From Sebastes aleutianus (taxonomy: Eukaryota; Chordata; Actinopteri; Perciformes; Sebastidae): DNA of 64,000 nt. The position numbers were made by a program, and so were the translations under genes. Positions within the stretch are counted from its first letter, which is position 1. Every line of letters starts with the position of its first letter. Location of the stretch: assembly GCA_916700875.1 (NCBI GenBank), contig CAKAKS010000031.1, positions 7,208,977-7,272,976 of the forward strand. The letters run 5' to 3'. Positions 36,701-48,366 of the stretch are shown in pieces. The notes under the pieces were generated by a model that saw only the letters and a program-made list of their open reading frames with translations, was not told where the DNA came from and ran no database searches.

Positions 36701-39700
36701 TAATTCCATTGTAATTTGGATGAGTCCCGCAGCAAAGTCTTGGAGGGTACCCCTGAAATGGGAAACAGCCACACTCATATGCTGAGGGGTGAATTTGCTA
36801 ACATGTACGAAAGGCTAATAGTGGACAGGCAAGAATTGACAGGATCTGAAAAACAGACAAATATACACACGTGCACAAAAATAAATTAGAAAAGGGAAGA
36901 ACGAGAGAGAAAGATGCAGAAGCCACCGTCACAATATATAACGTGCTTGTGATTACATTTAAGAAATGACATTGTGTAAAGCCTCTTTTGAAACACATTC
37001 CAGTAAGATGTGAAGATGTGACAGCACAGGGGAGCTATAGTCTGCACTGCAATGGTATGATGTTTTATATTTATTATTAAGTAGACTTGCTTTAAATGGC
37101 AGCATATCAAGTATGTTCAACGTGTTTAGTGCATTAAAGTGCTGCATATTCACCTAGGTTAATTCATTCACCTGCTTGCACGGCGGATTGCCAGGAACAT
37201 GCACAGATAACAGTAGGATATAATGCCCAGTGGGATGAAGAAGACAAAGCAGCATAGCATCAGAGTATAACTTTTATTGGCTGGAGTAGACGTCACATAG
37301 TCCCATGTGCATGAGGTCATCAGGCCCTCTGGAATGTACGAACCTTGAGGAAAAAAAAAAAATTAAAAAGACGTTTAAGAGGGAAGTGTAAAAAGAAGAA
37401 TAAACAGAGGATAGATGAATAAAACGAGTACGAGGGTGAGAGAATACGTCACTTACTCCACCCCAAAAGTGGCGCAAGGCTCCAGGCTAGAGAGTAGAGC
37501 CAAACCAGGGCAATAATGATGCATGTGCGTCTCTTGGAGGTCCAACGTATGGCCTGCAGGGGCTTGGTGATGACAATGTAGCGGTCTAGAGAGATGGCCA
37601 GAAGGTTTATCATGGACGTGATTCCAAATAAAGCTCCGCAGAAGGCGTACATTTTACAGCCTGTAGAGGAAAAGAAAGAAGACAGCATTTCATTGGTACG
37701 TTTATTTCTTCTGATTGGAAGAATATGTATAACATGAGATAAGTAATATGAATAATCAGGACTTCAAATTGCAATTCATACTGTTCATATAGCCGTTTTG
37801 TTTCAGAATTCAGGTTAATTGAGGTCAGGGGCTAAATGCTACTACATCTAAATGTTACTATCCTCTTTACATACATTTCTAATGACTAAACATATAAACA
37901 ACAGCCACAGATTCTAACATAACACACGTGTATGTATTTTTATTCCTTAAAAAGCCTAACCAGTAACAAGGACTGCAAATTAGCTACGGCTAGAAGTCCT
38001 ACATATGTTGCATCGGTTGCACTTTATTCAAATGTAACAGTGCCTACATGTATTTGCCCTGTCAAATAAATAAATAAATATTCTGAGACACTAAAAAAAT
38101 TCTCAAAATATTGCATGGGAAAAGCAGATATCTTTGCATTAATTGACATAAAAACATACATAGCTCCATACATAAACAACATTGATGAATACATAAAGGA
38201 TGTGGCTATTTTTAGAGTGCATTATGTATAATTGAACGTGGAAAAAAATACCTGTTTCACCAAAAATCCAGCCCTTGTAAAGGGAGTTAACGAAGAAGAT
38301 GGGTGACTGTGTAATCGCCATGAGGAAGTCGCTGACTGCCAGGTTCATGATGAAATAGTTGGGGGGAGTCCGTAGCTTCTTGTTACTGAAACACATCAGG
38401 ATTGAAATCAAAATCAGCTTCCCACAAAGAAATATGTTGTTGACACTCACATTATTATAAAAAAAAAAAGGATTTTGCCAGAATGGTTAACATATGTAAC
38501 AGACAGTTGAAGATCTACAGCACAAACATGGCATTTCAACACAATAACAATCTTTTTGTATTTCAGTTGTATTTAAAATATATGTTACATTTCTGGCTGT
38601 GAAAGGTTGTTTTTCCAAATGAGTTTTCCCCAGAGCGATGTACAGACATGTGGCGGGACAGGGATTCATACCCCAGCCGATGCAATATCCATTCAATAAC
38701 TCTCAAATCCCCATCCTTTCGGACTTAATTCACCTCCCTTACCATAACAGGCAGGGGGGGAGGTGGAAATCAATAATGATGGCACACCTGTACACCCACT
38801 TTCAATAAAAGTTCAGATTGATATGAGATGAAAGATTGCAACTCTTACCAGGGGAATCACAAGGTCATATGGGAACACACTAAAACTGTCCTGTGCACAT
38901 AAAGTGGATTAACCACAAACACACATTCAATACCAATGGATTCAGTGGACTCTCCCTTGGTGACTCATTGTGGCAAGCAAAACCTTTATAGCCAGTAAAG
39001 ACAGTGACAGCAATATACTTTCTTTCAGCAGCTGTAATGAAAAGAGTCAAAGGACACTCCATCACTAGATAAATCCAATTATAAATGACCTTAAAATTGA
39101 AATGTCACTGCAAGAAAAACTGGGTTTTCGGCGCCGGGAACACCCGCAAACCTCACAAAAGTCTTGCAATTAACGGTCTTTGAAGTCTGCGTTAACCTGT
39201 GCCATAAATTGTCAAGAATGAACATCTGGCGAAAGGGGAGCTTGGTGGAGGGCAGATCTACACACCTCAAGTCATTGTCATAGCAGTGAAACCTCCTGGC
39301 TAGAACCTCCCTCGCTCCAGCGTCGGATAAAACCACTACTTTTAAATAGAAAAATCACTCAGGACTGGTTGGTAGATCTGTCGCTATTGGTCACCCTGGA
39401 CCATTATAATCAGCTCAGTCGCATAGCAGTTCGTGAAATAGTCACAAAATTTAATGTATTGATTCGTTTACATAGACACGAATTTCACGTTTTTTTGTGA
39501 TGGTCATCACGAAATCAATTCGTTTGTAATCCACATACTTCGCCCAGGAGACCGCTGTTTTGTGTCCCATCTGAAACCACAAAGTTGATTTATTTGTCAC
39601 GTAACTTCTGTAATTAAGTTGCGTCACTTCTGCAGTTATTTTAACCCAAACTATGATCTTTTCCTAAAGCTAACTAAGTAGTTTTTGTCATGTAACTTTC

Positions 39701-42700
39701 ATACTTAAGTTACACCATTTCCAGTGTTATTTAAACCCAAACCACAATCTTTTCCTAAACCTAACTCAGTAGTTTCTTGCCCAAGCCTAACCAAGTCGAT
39801 CTCTTCCTAAACCTAACTAAGTCGTTTTATTTTGAAAAGACTGGAGCAGTAATTGACACGTGCATCACATGTTGCTGGACAGTCGTAGGAAAATGCACAA
39901 AAACATACGTTGAAAGCCGTGCTGAGCGTCAAACAAGGGAAATTCGTGTCTATGTACGTGAATCAAATAGATTAAATTTAGTGACTATTTCACAAACTGT
40001 CGTGAGATTGTGTTGTTAGAATAAACCCCTCACTTACAATAATAATAATAATTCTAAGTCATGTGTATAATTTGTCAGCTTATATCAAAAATATGAATTT
40101 ATTGGGGAAAGATAAAAAAAAACATTTGCGAGGAACATGTTGGGGGGGCAACAGGGAAACATCATAAGCCAAATGTCTAGAGAACATCCATAAACTCCAA
40201 GCAGTATTGACAGAATATCCCCTGATTGACTTCTACACACGCTTCTGTACTTCCTGAGAGGGTGAACACTAACCACCATGCCCGCACAGCAAGCTTAATC
40301 TCCCAGAACAAAGCAGCACCTTTATGTCTCTTTAATTGAAGCCAAGCCTGTGAACAAGTTCAGGAAGAAAGTTGAATAGCACTGCAAAATTACATTTGTT
40401 TGCTAATTAAAAATGTCATCTTTTTTTCTGATGGCCACTCCTTGGCCCAATCCCAATGTCCCCTCCCTAAGGCCTTAAGCCCTAAAACTTCAGGAACTTA
40501 ACTGGCGTCACCTGGTAAATGGTTGAGTGTGAGAGGCTGCAAGGGCTTGAACTGGTATAAATACGAATGGGACAGCACTTTGCAGCGACATCACGTTACC
40601 TTGACGATGCCAATTGTGGGTTTTTAGTTTTAGTTTTTTAACTGCCAGATTTGAATGTCTCCCAGGCTCTTGCATTACCAGACGAGAGGTAGCCTAATTG
40701 TCAAATTATCAATATAATATGGCCTATACTTGGATTCATCTGATTTCATGGGGTTTTTTTTATGTTCCATCTTAAATCCGTAATGTTAATGTGGTCTTTC
40801 TGTCTAAATGTATTATGCCAGGAAGTGCCGTCCTCTTTGTTTTCCTTTTTTTCATTAACGCCTCCGAGCTTCCCCTGGTAACCTTGTGTTTAACGTCACA
40901 AAGGTATGAATTGTGGGTAATTCCCTCTCCTCCCCTCTCCCTTTTAGAGTTCTGCAGACTTACGAAAAGTGTGCATGAAGGGCTCAAAATAGCTGCGAGA
41001 GAGCCCTCAAACACTTTTCGACGATTGAACAGTGGGACAACAGTGGGACAACCATCACAGATTTTGTGGGAATGCGCCTCAAAGTCTGTGAGTCTGTGTG
41101 TGTGGACATTGGGATTGGGCCATATATTGTCCAGAAGAGATAAAAACACAACATGCAGCGGAAACAGATGCACAAAAAATCCATTCCTCCTGTGAAATTA
41201 GCTTATACTGCATCAGCCATCAGTTAAAAAGAAGAAGAACTGTTTGCATATCTTAGGACAACCTGAATATGTTGCTATTCATACAATCTCACTTCATGAA
41301 AACCTGTGATACACATTTACACGTACAAAGTTCTATGAACACTAATGAGCTTGGAACTAGCGGTCTATGTGGGGCCCGCAGCAGATGCTGCCAGTGCTTT
41401 TTCTAAGGCTGTGAGTTGGCACAGATGGTCGTGTTGTAATGCATGGTAATAACCTTCTGTTAGCATGCCATAGCTCACTGCACACACACACATACACACC
41501 TCAATTTGCTTTTTGGCAACAGCCTGTAAATAAATCAAAGCTAATGCCTTTGTTACACTGAAACAAGACCCCAGAAACAGTGTGGAGGGCTACCAATGTG
41601 TGGTGTTTTTCTCTATTTGTTGAACTATAGAGATATCTGAAAATCACCTAAATCTAGTTTTGTAAATGCAGGCTTCAGAGAACGATTCATAGAAGCCTTT
41701 GATGTCTTTCATCTGCGAAGAATCAGTGTAATCAGTCAGTGAACATTTTACACTCACATTTATTGCATTATTTACCGCGATATAAAACGTATAAGGAGTA
41801 CAGGGACACAGATGCTGGATGGATATTTGTTCCAACTCGAATGAAAAGAATGATACCATGCCTCCTTGTTCTGGATATTTAAAGATACCGTAGTGTTCAT
41901 ATAGTGCCAACTGAATATTTACTTTATATCGCCTCCATGTACCATTAAAAGCCTCTGCATTGTCCTCCTTGTTTTGCCAACTGACTGTAAAAAGACCAAA
42001 AAGAGTAAACCATCCAAAGACAGATAAGTTGGAGTGTATTTGTGTGTTTACAAGCAGGTGAGTGGGTATGTACTGAAGTGTGAGTGGAGTGGAGATTGAG
42101 TGATGCTACATTTGAGATGGATGTGTGTCACTGGAGGTTGGACCTTAATGCAGAAAACATGTCAGGGCCAGGGTTTGATCTAACACTTGGCCCTTCACTG
42201 CATTCAGTGGACTACTATATACCCAGGAGTAGCCAGAGTGTATATATATATACTGTATGTTACATATACACATACATATTGACTTTAGAGTCATTCATTT
42301 CAACTATATTTTCATGTCCTTGATATCCTTAAGTGATGCAGTATGTAGAAATTGGCATCAGAGTTTTTGGTCCAAAATGTGTGTTAAAATGTAAAAAGTA
42401 GTTTTGCCATAATTACATTAGTTGGCAGAATGGTGGTTCAACATTTGTATTCAATACCAAAGTGTTGCTCCAAGCAATGTCAAAAAATAAGTCAGACACA
42501 ACATCACCACACAAGAGTCAGGTAGCTCTGTAACACCAAGTAATGAAAGCCAGTGAAGGCTATCTTTGGTTGCTTTTTGGCTGCAAAATAATGAGGCAGG
42601 GAAGATATATTATAGGTTACATCACCGTGCATGTCACTGGCAGTCAAAACCAGTGGCAATTTTAGACTGTTTTTAGGGGTGCTTAAGCACACCTAAATTT

Positions 42701-45700
42701 CAACTCTGCACCCCTTAAAAAATAATAAAAAAAACCTAAGGAATCCATTGGTACCAAGCATGTCATGCTAGCTTGCTGTGAAGGAGACTAAATAATGCTC
42801 CACAGTTAGGCTAAATTTTGGCGATGGAAAAACTGGCATGGCCATTTTCAAAGGTGTCCCTTAACCTCTGACCTCACGATATGTGAATGAAAATGGGTTC
42901 TATAGGTACCAACGAGTCTCCCCTTTACAGACATGCCCACTTTATGATAATCACATGCAGTTTGGGGCAAAAACATGCAGTTTTTTGCAACCTCAAAATT
43001 GCTGTAACAACTTATGAGACATAATAGAGCATGGGAATGGCCATCATATACTTCACTCATAATGTTCTAAACCCTTCTACATTTTCATAATTTATATACA
43101 GTATATACTGCTGACCTGCTATCTCCCCTGCAGACTCCCCCCACCCCCACCCCTAAAAAAGAAAAAAACGGGTCTAACTACATTTTTTAGATTTTGCTAA
43201 CTTGTCTGTTTGAGACAGGAGACAAACAATTACAGGTTTAATATCCAGTATTCTTGCTGTTACACACTCCGGTACAGCAGGTGGCGGCTTTTACCTTTAA
43301 TGTTGGCAGTCCGCCAGTAAAACCAAAGGAGAAGAAGAAGTAGATAGTGAATTTCATGATGGCGCAGATTAAAAACACAAGTAAGTTGAAACGTTTGCAA
43401 ATAAAATTGCTGAATGTTCCGACAGAACGTCGGTCAAATTGGTTATTACCATAAATATAGGTTATAATGGGATAACATTAAATGAGAAAAGTTTATCTAC
43501 AGGAGAATAAATATTTGAAAGCAATACAGAATGACTGAGAGCCTTACTGCATAGTATTTCATTATATTTTAAATTGTCACCTGGCGCCTGAATTTTGTGT
43601 TTTCCTCTACATAAAGAAAGAAATGTCCATCATAGCTTGATGCAGAAAAGGCAGAAATGGGTGCATAAAAATTCTCCAGAATGCAGGAAATTGAGTGTTG
43701 TTGATGCTCAAAATGTCCTTGACTGTACACATGTCACATTCTCAGGGATGCATACCTAGAGGAGAACATATAGTGGGGCACATAGTAGTTGATTGGATTA
43801 CCCTGAGCTGCAGTATTGTTATTTAAGCTTGCTTGCCCCCTCTATGTGGTTTAGGTGGTTCTGTAGCACAGTGTTGGCTGTAAGTAAATAAGGGCTGACT
43901 AGATTATTGAATTTATGCATTGATTTATCCAGTACAGTTCAGAAAATCACTGAGCCGCTTCCTGCTATTGAATGCCTGCAGGCTGGTATGAAGACCTTTC
44001 TGCCTCTGCTTGTGACATCAGTGCTTAGAACACATGTGCAAGAACACACTGTTTCCCCCATTTCAGCACGCTAAATCTCTGCAACACCCAAACGCTGCAC
44101 AGTGTACTGTACAGGGTTGAAAGAACATCGCATGAACTGCTTAAAGGGGACATATGATGCTCATTTCCAGGTTCATGCTTGTATTTTGGGTTTCTACTAG
44201 AAACTTCAATGTTGCAAAAAACACATTATTTTTCTCATACTGTCTGTGTGAATATACCTGTATTCACCCTCTGTCTGAAACGCTCCGTTTTAGCGCCCAT
44301 CTAACGCTCATCTTCACTCTCTTAGTATATAAACGTGTATAAATTCAGTACTGTAAGGCACAAGCAAGCAATGGATATTATATTTTTCAGCACAACATGG
44401 GCTATTTGAATATGTATGCTGCAGTGATATCACATGCTGTTGTCAAAAGAAAAAGTAAAAACGGAATTTGAATGTTTCAACATTTCATTCATTTTCTACA
44501 ACAATCCTCGTAGCTTTGTAAATCCGCGATGTGCCATTTTGCAATCATCATTGGCACATTGCTTTGCGCACGGTTCACCACCTAATAACACAGCTTGTGA
44601 TTGGAGAGCAGAGAGTCTGCCAGATATCTCATTCACCAAAACAGTAACATTAAAGAGTTGTTTGTATAGACGGCATTAGATTATTAGATTTATTGCTTTT
44701 ATCATTACTTTTTAATGTCCAAAAATAACAGTGTTTCCTTGATGGATTACCAAGCCTCTGGATGAATTATAAGGGCAAGTGACAGCTTGTTGTAACGGCG
44801 GGACGGTGCACTGCAGGACAGTTTTTAAAGTAAGTCGCCGCATATATCCGTTACAGAGATATTGTTCTATTAAAAGTATGAAGTGTGTGATTTTGCAATC
44901 ACTGGTGACTGACGTGACCCCAGAGGGTTAAGCACCCCTCCCAAAAAAGCTCAGTCTCCTCTAATTGACTTGCGAAAAAAACTAAAAAATGGTGCACCTT
45001 TGCAAAGGTATAGTTCTCAAGCTGTGGGCGATATATTCCAATAAGCCTGTATGTGACATAGGAAGGGGAGCCAAATCTGAATGTCTGAACCCAAATGTAC
45101 TGTATGTGCACAAACACTGAAAAAGGGAGTTTTTCAAGATATGTCCCCTTTAAACTGTTGACTTTGAGTTTGTTTTGCTTGTCTCTAAAAATTAGGCACT
45201 GGTATATATACTTTTAGTCATTGGTCACTAGTTATGATATTAAATAGATTAATATATTCAGTTGGACATATTAGAGAATCCATTATCCAGTCAGATATCT
45301 GTGCTATTTGATATTGTAATATTGTAAATTACTACTATTAAAATACTTAAAGTTAGCTCCACCTCAACCAGCAACAGTATCAACATATATATATAACATA
45401 AAGAGGCCATTCCGCATAACAAGTGCTTTTATGCTGATACTTAAGTAGAAGATCTGAAGACTCTTTCCACCTCTGGTAATAAGGGACGGTTTATTTATGT
45501 AGTCCGATTAACAAAACAGCTTCTGTGAACTCACATATTTGGGAGTCCCAGCAGAGCTTGAACAGTAGAGCACTGTGCCAACTTCAAAGAATTTGTTCAT
45601 AAGACCAGTTCATGTGCAAAAAGATGATGAAAAATGCCAGTTGAGGTTTGTTAGAATGCTAAATAGGCACATCAAACCATGTTGGTGGATTAAAATGCCA

Positions 45701-46923
45701 TCATGCTGCAAATGAGAATGTCAGTCCTTAGGGAATTTCTTCAGTTGGATACTATTTAGATGTGTAGTCACTGTTACAGAGAACTTCAATGTTATGGGTT
45801 GATCAATGTGTTGTTGTTTTGAACCTTCTGATCTCTTTTTTTTCAATATGTCCCTTGTTATTTGTCAAGGCACTACATTTCTAGTACTCTTAATAACCTT
45901 AATTAACCTTAATCTTTTGTGACTATTTTGTTTTAACGGTGAGCTCAATCACAGATTTCACTAAACCATTTTTATTTTAACAATAACCTTCTACTTGTTT
46001 TAAAAATGGTTATTTAGAACCTATCAATACTGATCTATTAAATATTCTTAATAACATAGTTTGCTGGTATCTAATATGTGTTGCTAAATGGGACCGACGT
46101 CACATTACTGTAACAACACAAAAGTGGCCAGTAAGAGCCAAATAATGACAAATGTTTATTCAATAGCAACTATTTTTACATACTTTAAATTACTTTATTT
46201 TACAGGAACAATAGCTGTGCTTCACGAACAAATACATATTAGGGTGTAATCTAAAGAGAATCAATCATAGTCAACGCTGGCTGTGACGTGCAAGCAGCAT
46301 GTCAGCAGCACTTGAGCGTCATGCAGGATGCCTCATGATGCTTTACTTCCTGTTTCTACGTTGTTTTCATGAAATGAATTTGTTCCATCTCTTTATCAGC
46401 AACCCAACTCAAAGTGTGATTCATGTCGTGGGAGACACGGTGGAAATGAGGCTCTGCATTCATGACTGAAGTGAAAACAATGAAAGGCTAATATGAAACA
46501 ACACTGCCGACGTTTAATCATTTGGAACAGTTCATTATTCCAGACTAGTTTCTTGGACGTAACGAGGCCTTGAGGCAGTTTGCAGTGTGAAATGAACAAT
46601 GATTAGAAATAATAATTGTTTTCTGGTTATCAATTGTCTAATTAAAACAATTAATTAAACAACTGAATTGATTGTTTTGATTAAATTCTTCCTGCATAGT
46701 TGTTTGTGTATAGAAAGGGCTAGTAACTAACTGCTCTTGTAGTGGCAATGACAGAAAAGCTCATTCTTCGCCATCACCCGTTCACTTACCAGAAAAAGGC
46801 GTACATGACCAAGGCGTTCCCAGTAACGCCCACTGTTCCAATCACCAAGACAAAGAAGGCAACGATGTAGTGAGCGTGAGCCTGGACTTCCACCTGCCGA
46901 TAGAATCCGTGATCCACATCCAT
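33363..46923 (-). CDS. opn4x: Melanopsin, Xenopus-type (opn4x), complete 9-exon coding gene
   Basis: Retinal-binding, Gq-coupled opsin of the plasma membrane used for non-visual light sensing. I joined nine exons (46923-46790, 38385-38252, 37660-37457, 37343-37172, 35861-35700, 35431-35324, 35247-35073, 34264-34124, 33743-33363). Every junction is GT/AG and phases agree, giving 1,611 nt, 536 residues and stop. Seen: seven membrane segments, first at about residues 18-43; GN in TM1 (N36); disulfide cysteines C91 and C169; Y94 at the rhodopsin Glu113 site; E163 at the Glu181 site; DRY at 115-117; WSPY at 256-259; retinal lysine K287; NPFIY at 293-297. KPLQAI, TSCTWDYVTSTPANKSYT and FVLSWSPYACVTLIAWAG fit the OPN4X rather than the OPN4M branch. 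The tail after residue 305 is about 230 residues: Ser/Thr-rich first, then highly charged. The start is the ATG at 46923. Teleosts keep two copies (a/b); I cannot say which this is. Confidence 0.93.
33829..34069. mobile_element. Miniature element in the last opn4x intron
   Basis: Ends ttaaaggggac and, reverse-complemented, ttaaaggggac; flanked by GCCTTT on both sides, a likely target duplication. Internally deleted relative of 44,141-45,153 (shared caccctctgtctgaaacgct). It fills most of the 380-bp last intron. Confidence 0.75.
34124..34264 (-). CDS. opn4x: opn4x exon, cytoplasmic tail
   Basis: 141 bp (47 codons, phase 0 at both ends) from gtagcag| to |GTAGGG. Encodes residues 364-410, starting VWSDVEMDH, which matches the HIWD-type continuation after TETV in Xenopus OPN4X. 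The donor lies in CAGGTAGGGTAGGT, which also holds a second GT eight bases on; using it would break the frame, so the first is chosen. Confidence 0.82.
34759..35023. mobile_element. Short element in opn4x intron 7
   Basis: Starts ctagggctggcccctctgac and ends gtcatcccctag, imperfect inverted ends; the interior has gtcaattcgtcg and attagtcgacaaaatcgac, as in abundant fish repeats. It ends about 50 bp from the exon 7 donor. Confidence 0.55.
35073..35247 (-). CDS. opn4x: opn4x exon, helix 8 and Ser/Thr-rich tail
   Basis: 175 bp from caacag| to |GTGAGT. Encodes residues 305-363. NIPCLHFL matches the VPCLRFL-type helix-8 region with a possible palmitoylated cysteine (C314). It is followed by a dense serine/threonine stretch (SHSESSLRESMLSRQSSVSR) and KFYRVSSMSTTET. 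In mammalian OPN4 such clusters are receptor-kinase sites for arrestin shut-off. Confidence 0.93.
35324..35431 (-). CDS. opn4x: opn4x exon, TM7 with retinal lysine
   Basis: 108 bp from cctttcag| to |GTGAGT. Encodes residues 269-305: SPYSKAVPAVIAKASAIYNP contains Schiff-base lysine K287, followed by NPFIY at 293-297 and HSKYR. Most melanopsins read HPKYR here, so S302 is a small departure. Confidence 0.96.
35700..35861 (-). CDS. opn4x: opn4x exon, loop IL3 and TM6
   Basis: 162 bp from cctaacag| to |GTAAAT. Encodes residues 215-269. The third cytoplasmic loop (DVEKFGYQVRKSTLIQQQ, then KTEWKLAK) is long, as in Gq-coupled opsins, and leads into TM6 with FVLSWSPYACVTLIAWAG. Confidence 0.96.
36315..36392. 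repeat. 35-bp inverted repeat (hairpin) in opn4x intron 4
   Basis: Arms 36,315-36,349 and 36,358-36,392 match with two mismatches (tgaacattcatcat and gtcatcctacaatatcga conserved), loop ggctaacg. It ends two bases before the 36,395 element. Confidence 0.8.
36395..36691. mobile_element. Miniature element in opn4x intron 4
   Basis: Left end ccttaaggcccagacacacc; right end reverse-complements to ccttaaaggcccaggcacac, about 23-bp inverted repeats enclosing ~297 bp. The centre includes accagcaggtggcggtagtc. No coding content. Confidence 0.75.
37172..37343 (-). CDS. opn4x: opn4x exon, loop EL2 and TM5
   Basis: 172 bp from cctcaag| to |GTGAAT. Encodes residues 158-215: SYIPEGLMTSCTWDYV with E163 (Glu181 equivalent) and C169 (disulfide partner), then TM5 (LCCFVFFIPLGIISYCY) and the start of loop 3. 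The 113-bp intron before it is the shortest in the gene. Confidence 0.95.
37457..37660 (-). CDS. opn4x: opn4x exon, TM3, DRY and TM4
   Basis: 204 bp from ctacag| to |GTAAGT. Encodes residues 90-158: disulfide C91, tyrosine Y94 at the counterion position, CGALFGITSM, then LAISLDRYIVITKPLQ with the DRY motif at 115-117, and WLYSLAWSLAPLLGWS of TM4. The LDRYIVITKPLQ wording is typical of the OPN4X branch. Confidence 0.96.
38252..38385 (-). CDS. opn4x: opn4x exon, loop 1 to TM2 and loop 2
   Basis: 134 bp between ttcag| and |GTATTT. Encodes residues 45-90, including NKKLRTPPNYF, NLAVSDFLM and GWIFGETG, a classic melanopsin stretch. It follows an 8.4-kb intron and precedes a 591-bp intron. Confidence 0.95.
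39420..40010. mobile_element. Inverted-repeat element with ~65-bp termini
   Basis: The left terminus (gtgaaatagtcacaaaattt, then catagacacgaatttc) is mirrored by the right (gaaattcgtgtctatg, then aaatttagtgactatttcac). The interior has an approximate ~85-bp duplication built on 'cttttcctaaacctaactaa'. In opn4x intron 1. Confidence 0.75.
40444..41121. mobile_element. Element with perfect 18-bp ends
   Basis: Starts ggcccaatcccaatgtcc and ends ggacattgggattgggcc, a perfect 18-bp terminal inverted repeat around 678 bp. Two ~133-codon frames on opposite strands inside show no similarity to transposases. In opn4x intron 1. Confidence 0.75.
42720..43185. mobile_element. Internally deleted copy of the 26.7-27.9 kb element
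   Basis: Two blocks match the piggyBac-like element in inverse orientation: 42,720-42,965 (gaatccattggtaccaagca, then cactttatgataatcacatg) and 42,985-43,140 (cataatagagcatggg, ctgctatctcccc). Much of the interior is missing between them. The right terminus decays into aaaaaacgggtctaac, a relic of the GGGTCTCAG end. Confidence 0.6.
44141..45153. mobile_element. Full-length ~1-kb 'ttaaaggggacatat' element
   Basis: Left end ttaaaggggacatatgatgc, right end reverse-complements to ttaaaggggacatatcttga. Flanking AACTGCTT and AACTGTTG may be a decayed 8-bp target duplication, suggesting hAT. Relatives: 33,829-34,069 (short) and 49,566-49,610 (left end only). In opn4x intron 1. Confidence 0.7.
45330..45476 (+). 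repeat. Diverged partial copy of the 62-kb repeat
   Basis: Shares the agctccacctcaaccagcaacag motif and a ctctttccacctctggtaat end with 62,040-62,370, same orientation; much of the middle is missing. In opn4x intron 1. Confidence 0.45.
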
Positions 46924-46925
46924 CT
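46790..46925 (-). CDS. opn4x: opn4x exon with start codon and TM1
   Basis: Encodes residues 1-44 plus two bases of C45: MDVDHGFYRQVEVQAHAHY, then the first membrane helix with the GN motif. The donor TG|GTAAGT is strong. Upstream, either cacag or cacagag can be the acceptor, starting the exon at 46925 or 46923; the ATG is the same. QVEVQAHAHY sits where other melanopsins have a VDVPDHAHY-like stretch just before TM1, so the frame is right. The extracellular N-terminus is only about 17 residues and has no N-glycosylation sequon, which is short for a melanopsin. Confidence 0.88.
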
Positions 46926-47747
46926 CTGTGACGACGACAACCACAAACACACAGAAACAGATGTCAGCATCAAAGGGACTTTCCTCGTGTACAGCATGTC
47001 CCAGTGACTTTCAAACAAACCCGATGTTCCTTCCCGTCCCTCTAACCCACTAAACCTAACAGCATTATGTAAGAGTGCTTATCTTGATCAGCAAGGAAAA
47101 CATCTGGAGGCAAGAATATAAAAGAAGACAGGATGGCACACAGCTGGCGTCTGCAACACTATCTTTATTCATTCCTTCATGTCATTCTATTTAGCGGAGT
47201 CAGTGTGGCTCAAGGTCATGTGAATTAGTTGGTTTCTTAGTAATAGTTTAATCATTACATTGTGTTAATAGTTTATACATTACATTTGGTTTTACATATT
47301 CTATTCCTATTTCAATTTTTGTTTGTTTTCATGCTTTCGAGATGTACCAGTTCAGTGCTCACATGTTGTCACAAGTGAACTTACCCACTATTTTCCTATC
47401 CGAGGAAATTCCCACATTTCCTCCCGGCTCACTGTTGATATTTTGAAACTCAACTGTGAGCTTTGTTGGGTTTTAAAACAGGAAATGTTGGGTTACTGTG
47501 GGGCACTATGACAAAATTGGACAGTGTATTTGTAAGCTCTGAGGGAAAGTCCGGACTGTTTTGGTGCCTACACCGCTGTACAGTATGTCTGTCTGGTTGG
47601 TTGGACAATACAGTCTGTCTATCATGTCTGGCTTTCAAGCTGTACAGGGAAAACTTTCACACAGAACAGTGCTAAAAGCCTTAAAACTGTACACCTGAGC
47701 ACTTTTTAGCCTTGCTAATGGCATGGCTCTGTGGATGGCAATGTTCA

Positions 47748-47748
<1 letters not shown>

Positions 47749-47785
<37 letters not shown>
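47749..47785. repeat. (TCTG)n microsatellite
   Basis: Nine tetranucleotide units in a row, ending ctgtcggtagg. Confidence 0.95.
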
Positions 47786-48366
47786 GGTAGGTGGACTCTT
47801 AGTCTTGTTTGCCATCCCTGTCTCCCACAAAATTACGTTCCCATACAACTAAACTGCATAACCAAAATGCATTTTGAGGGAAACGTATTTTCTCCCAGAT
47901 TACAGTCACAGTTTTGAATATGTGATCAACATTGTAGATGGAAACAAAACAAAATGAAAACTTAACAGAACTACTTAGGTTCAGGTAACAAAACTACTTG
48001 TTTAAGTTTAGTAAAAAAAAATAATGATTTGGCTTAAAATGACTTAAAAACAAAACAAAAATGCAAGAAATGACTATGTTTCACACGGGACTCCAACACC
48101 GGTCTCCTTTTGCTTGTTATACTCCTTATTATTCAATAACATTTATATTCAACGTATTTTCATTTGCGGTCACTTGATATACTACATCACCTGCTCTGCG
48201 CGTTGCTCTTTGTACTACATCACTTGCTGCGGCCGTCCACAGAGGTATTTGTTATTAGACAAGTGTAATCCGTGACAAAATATGTTTCCTTCCGAACGTA
48301 ATTGAGAATGCAGTAATGTAGTTGTATGGGAACGCAATTTTTAGGAGACAGGGCTGTGTTTGCCCA

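Larger units (their letters stand above)
38386..46789 (-). other. opn4x intron 1 (8.4 kb), transposon-rich
   Basis: Separates the TM1 exon from the TM2 exon. At least four inverted-repeat elements sit in it (39,420-40,010; 40,444-41,121; about 42,720-43,185; 44,141-45,153), plus a repeat at 45,330-45,476. None of the short ORFs here resembles a known protein. Confidence 0.7.

Noticed and set aside
40772..41195. Overlapping ~133-codon frames on both strands
   Set aside because: Inside the 40,444-41,121 inverted-repeat element and extending past it; no transposase or other family resemblance.
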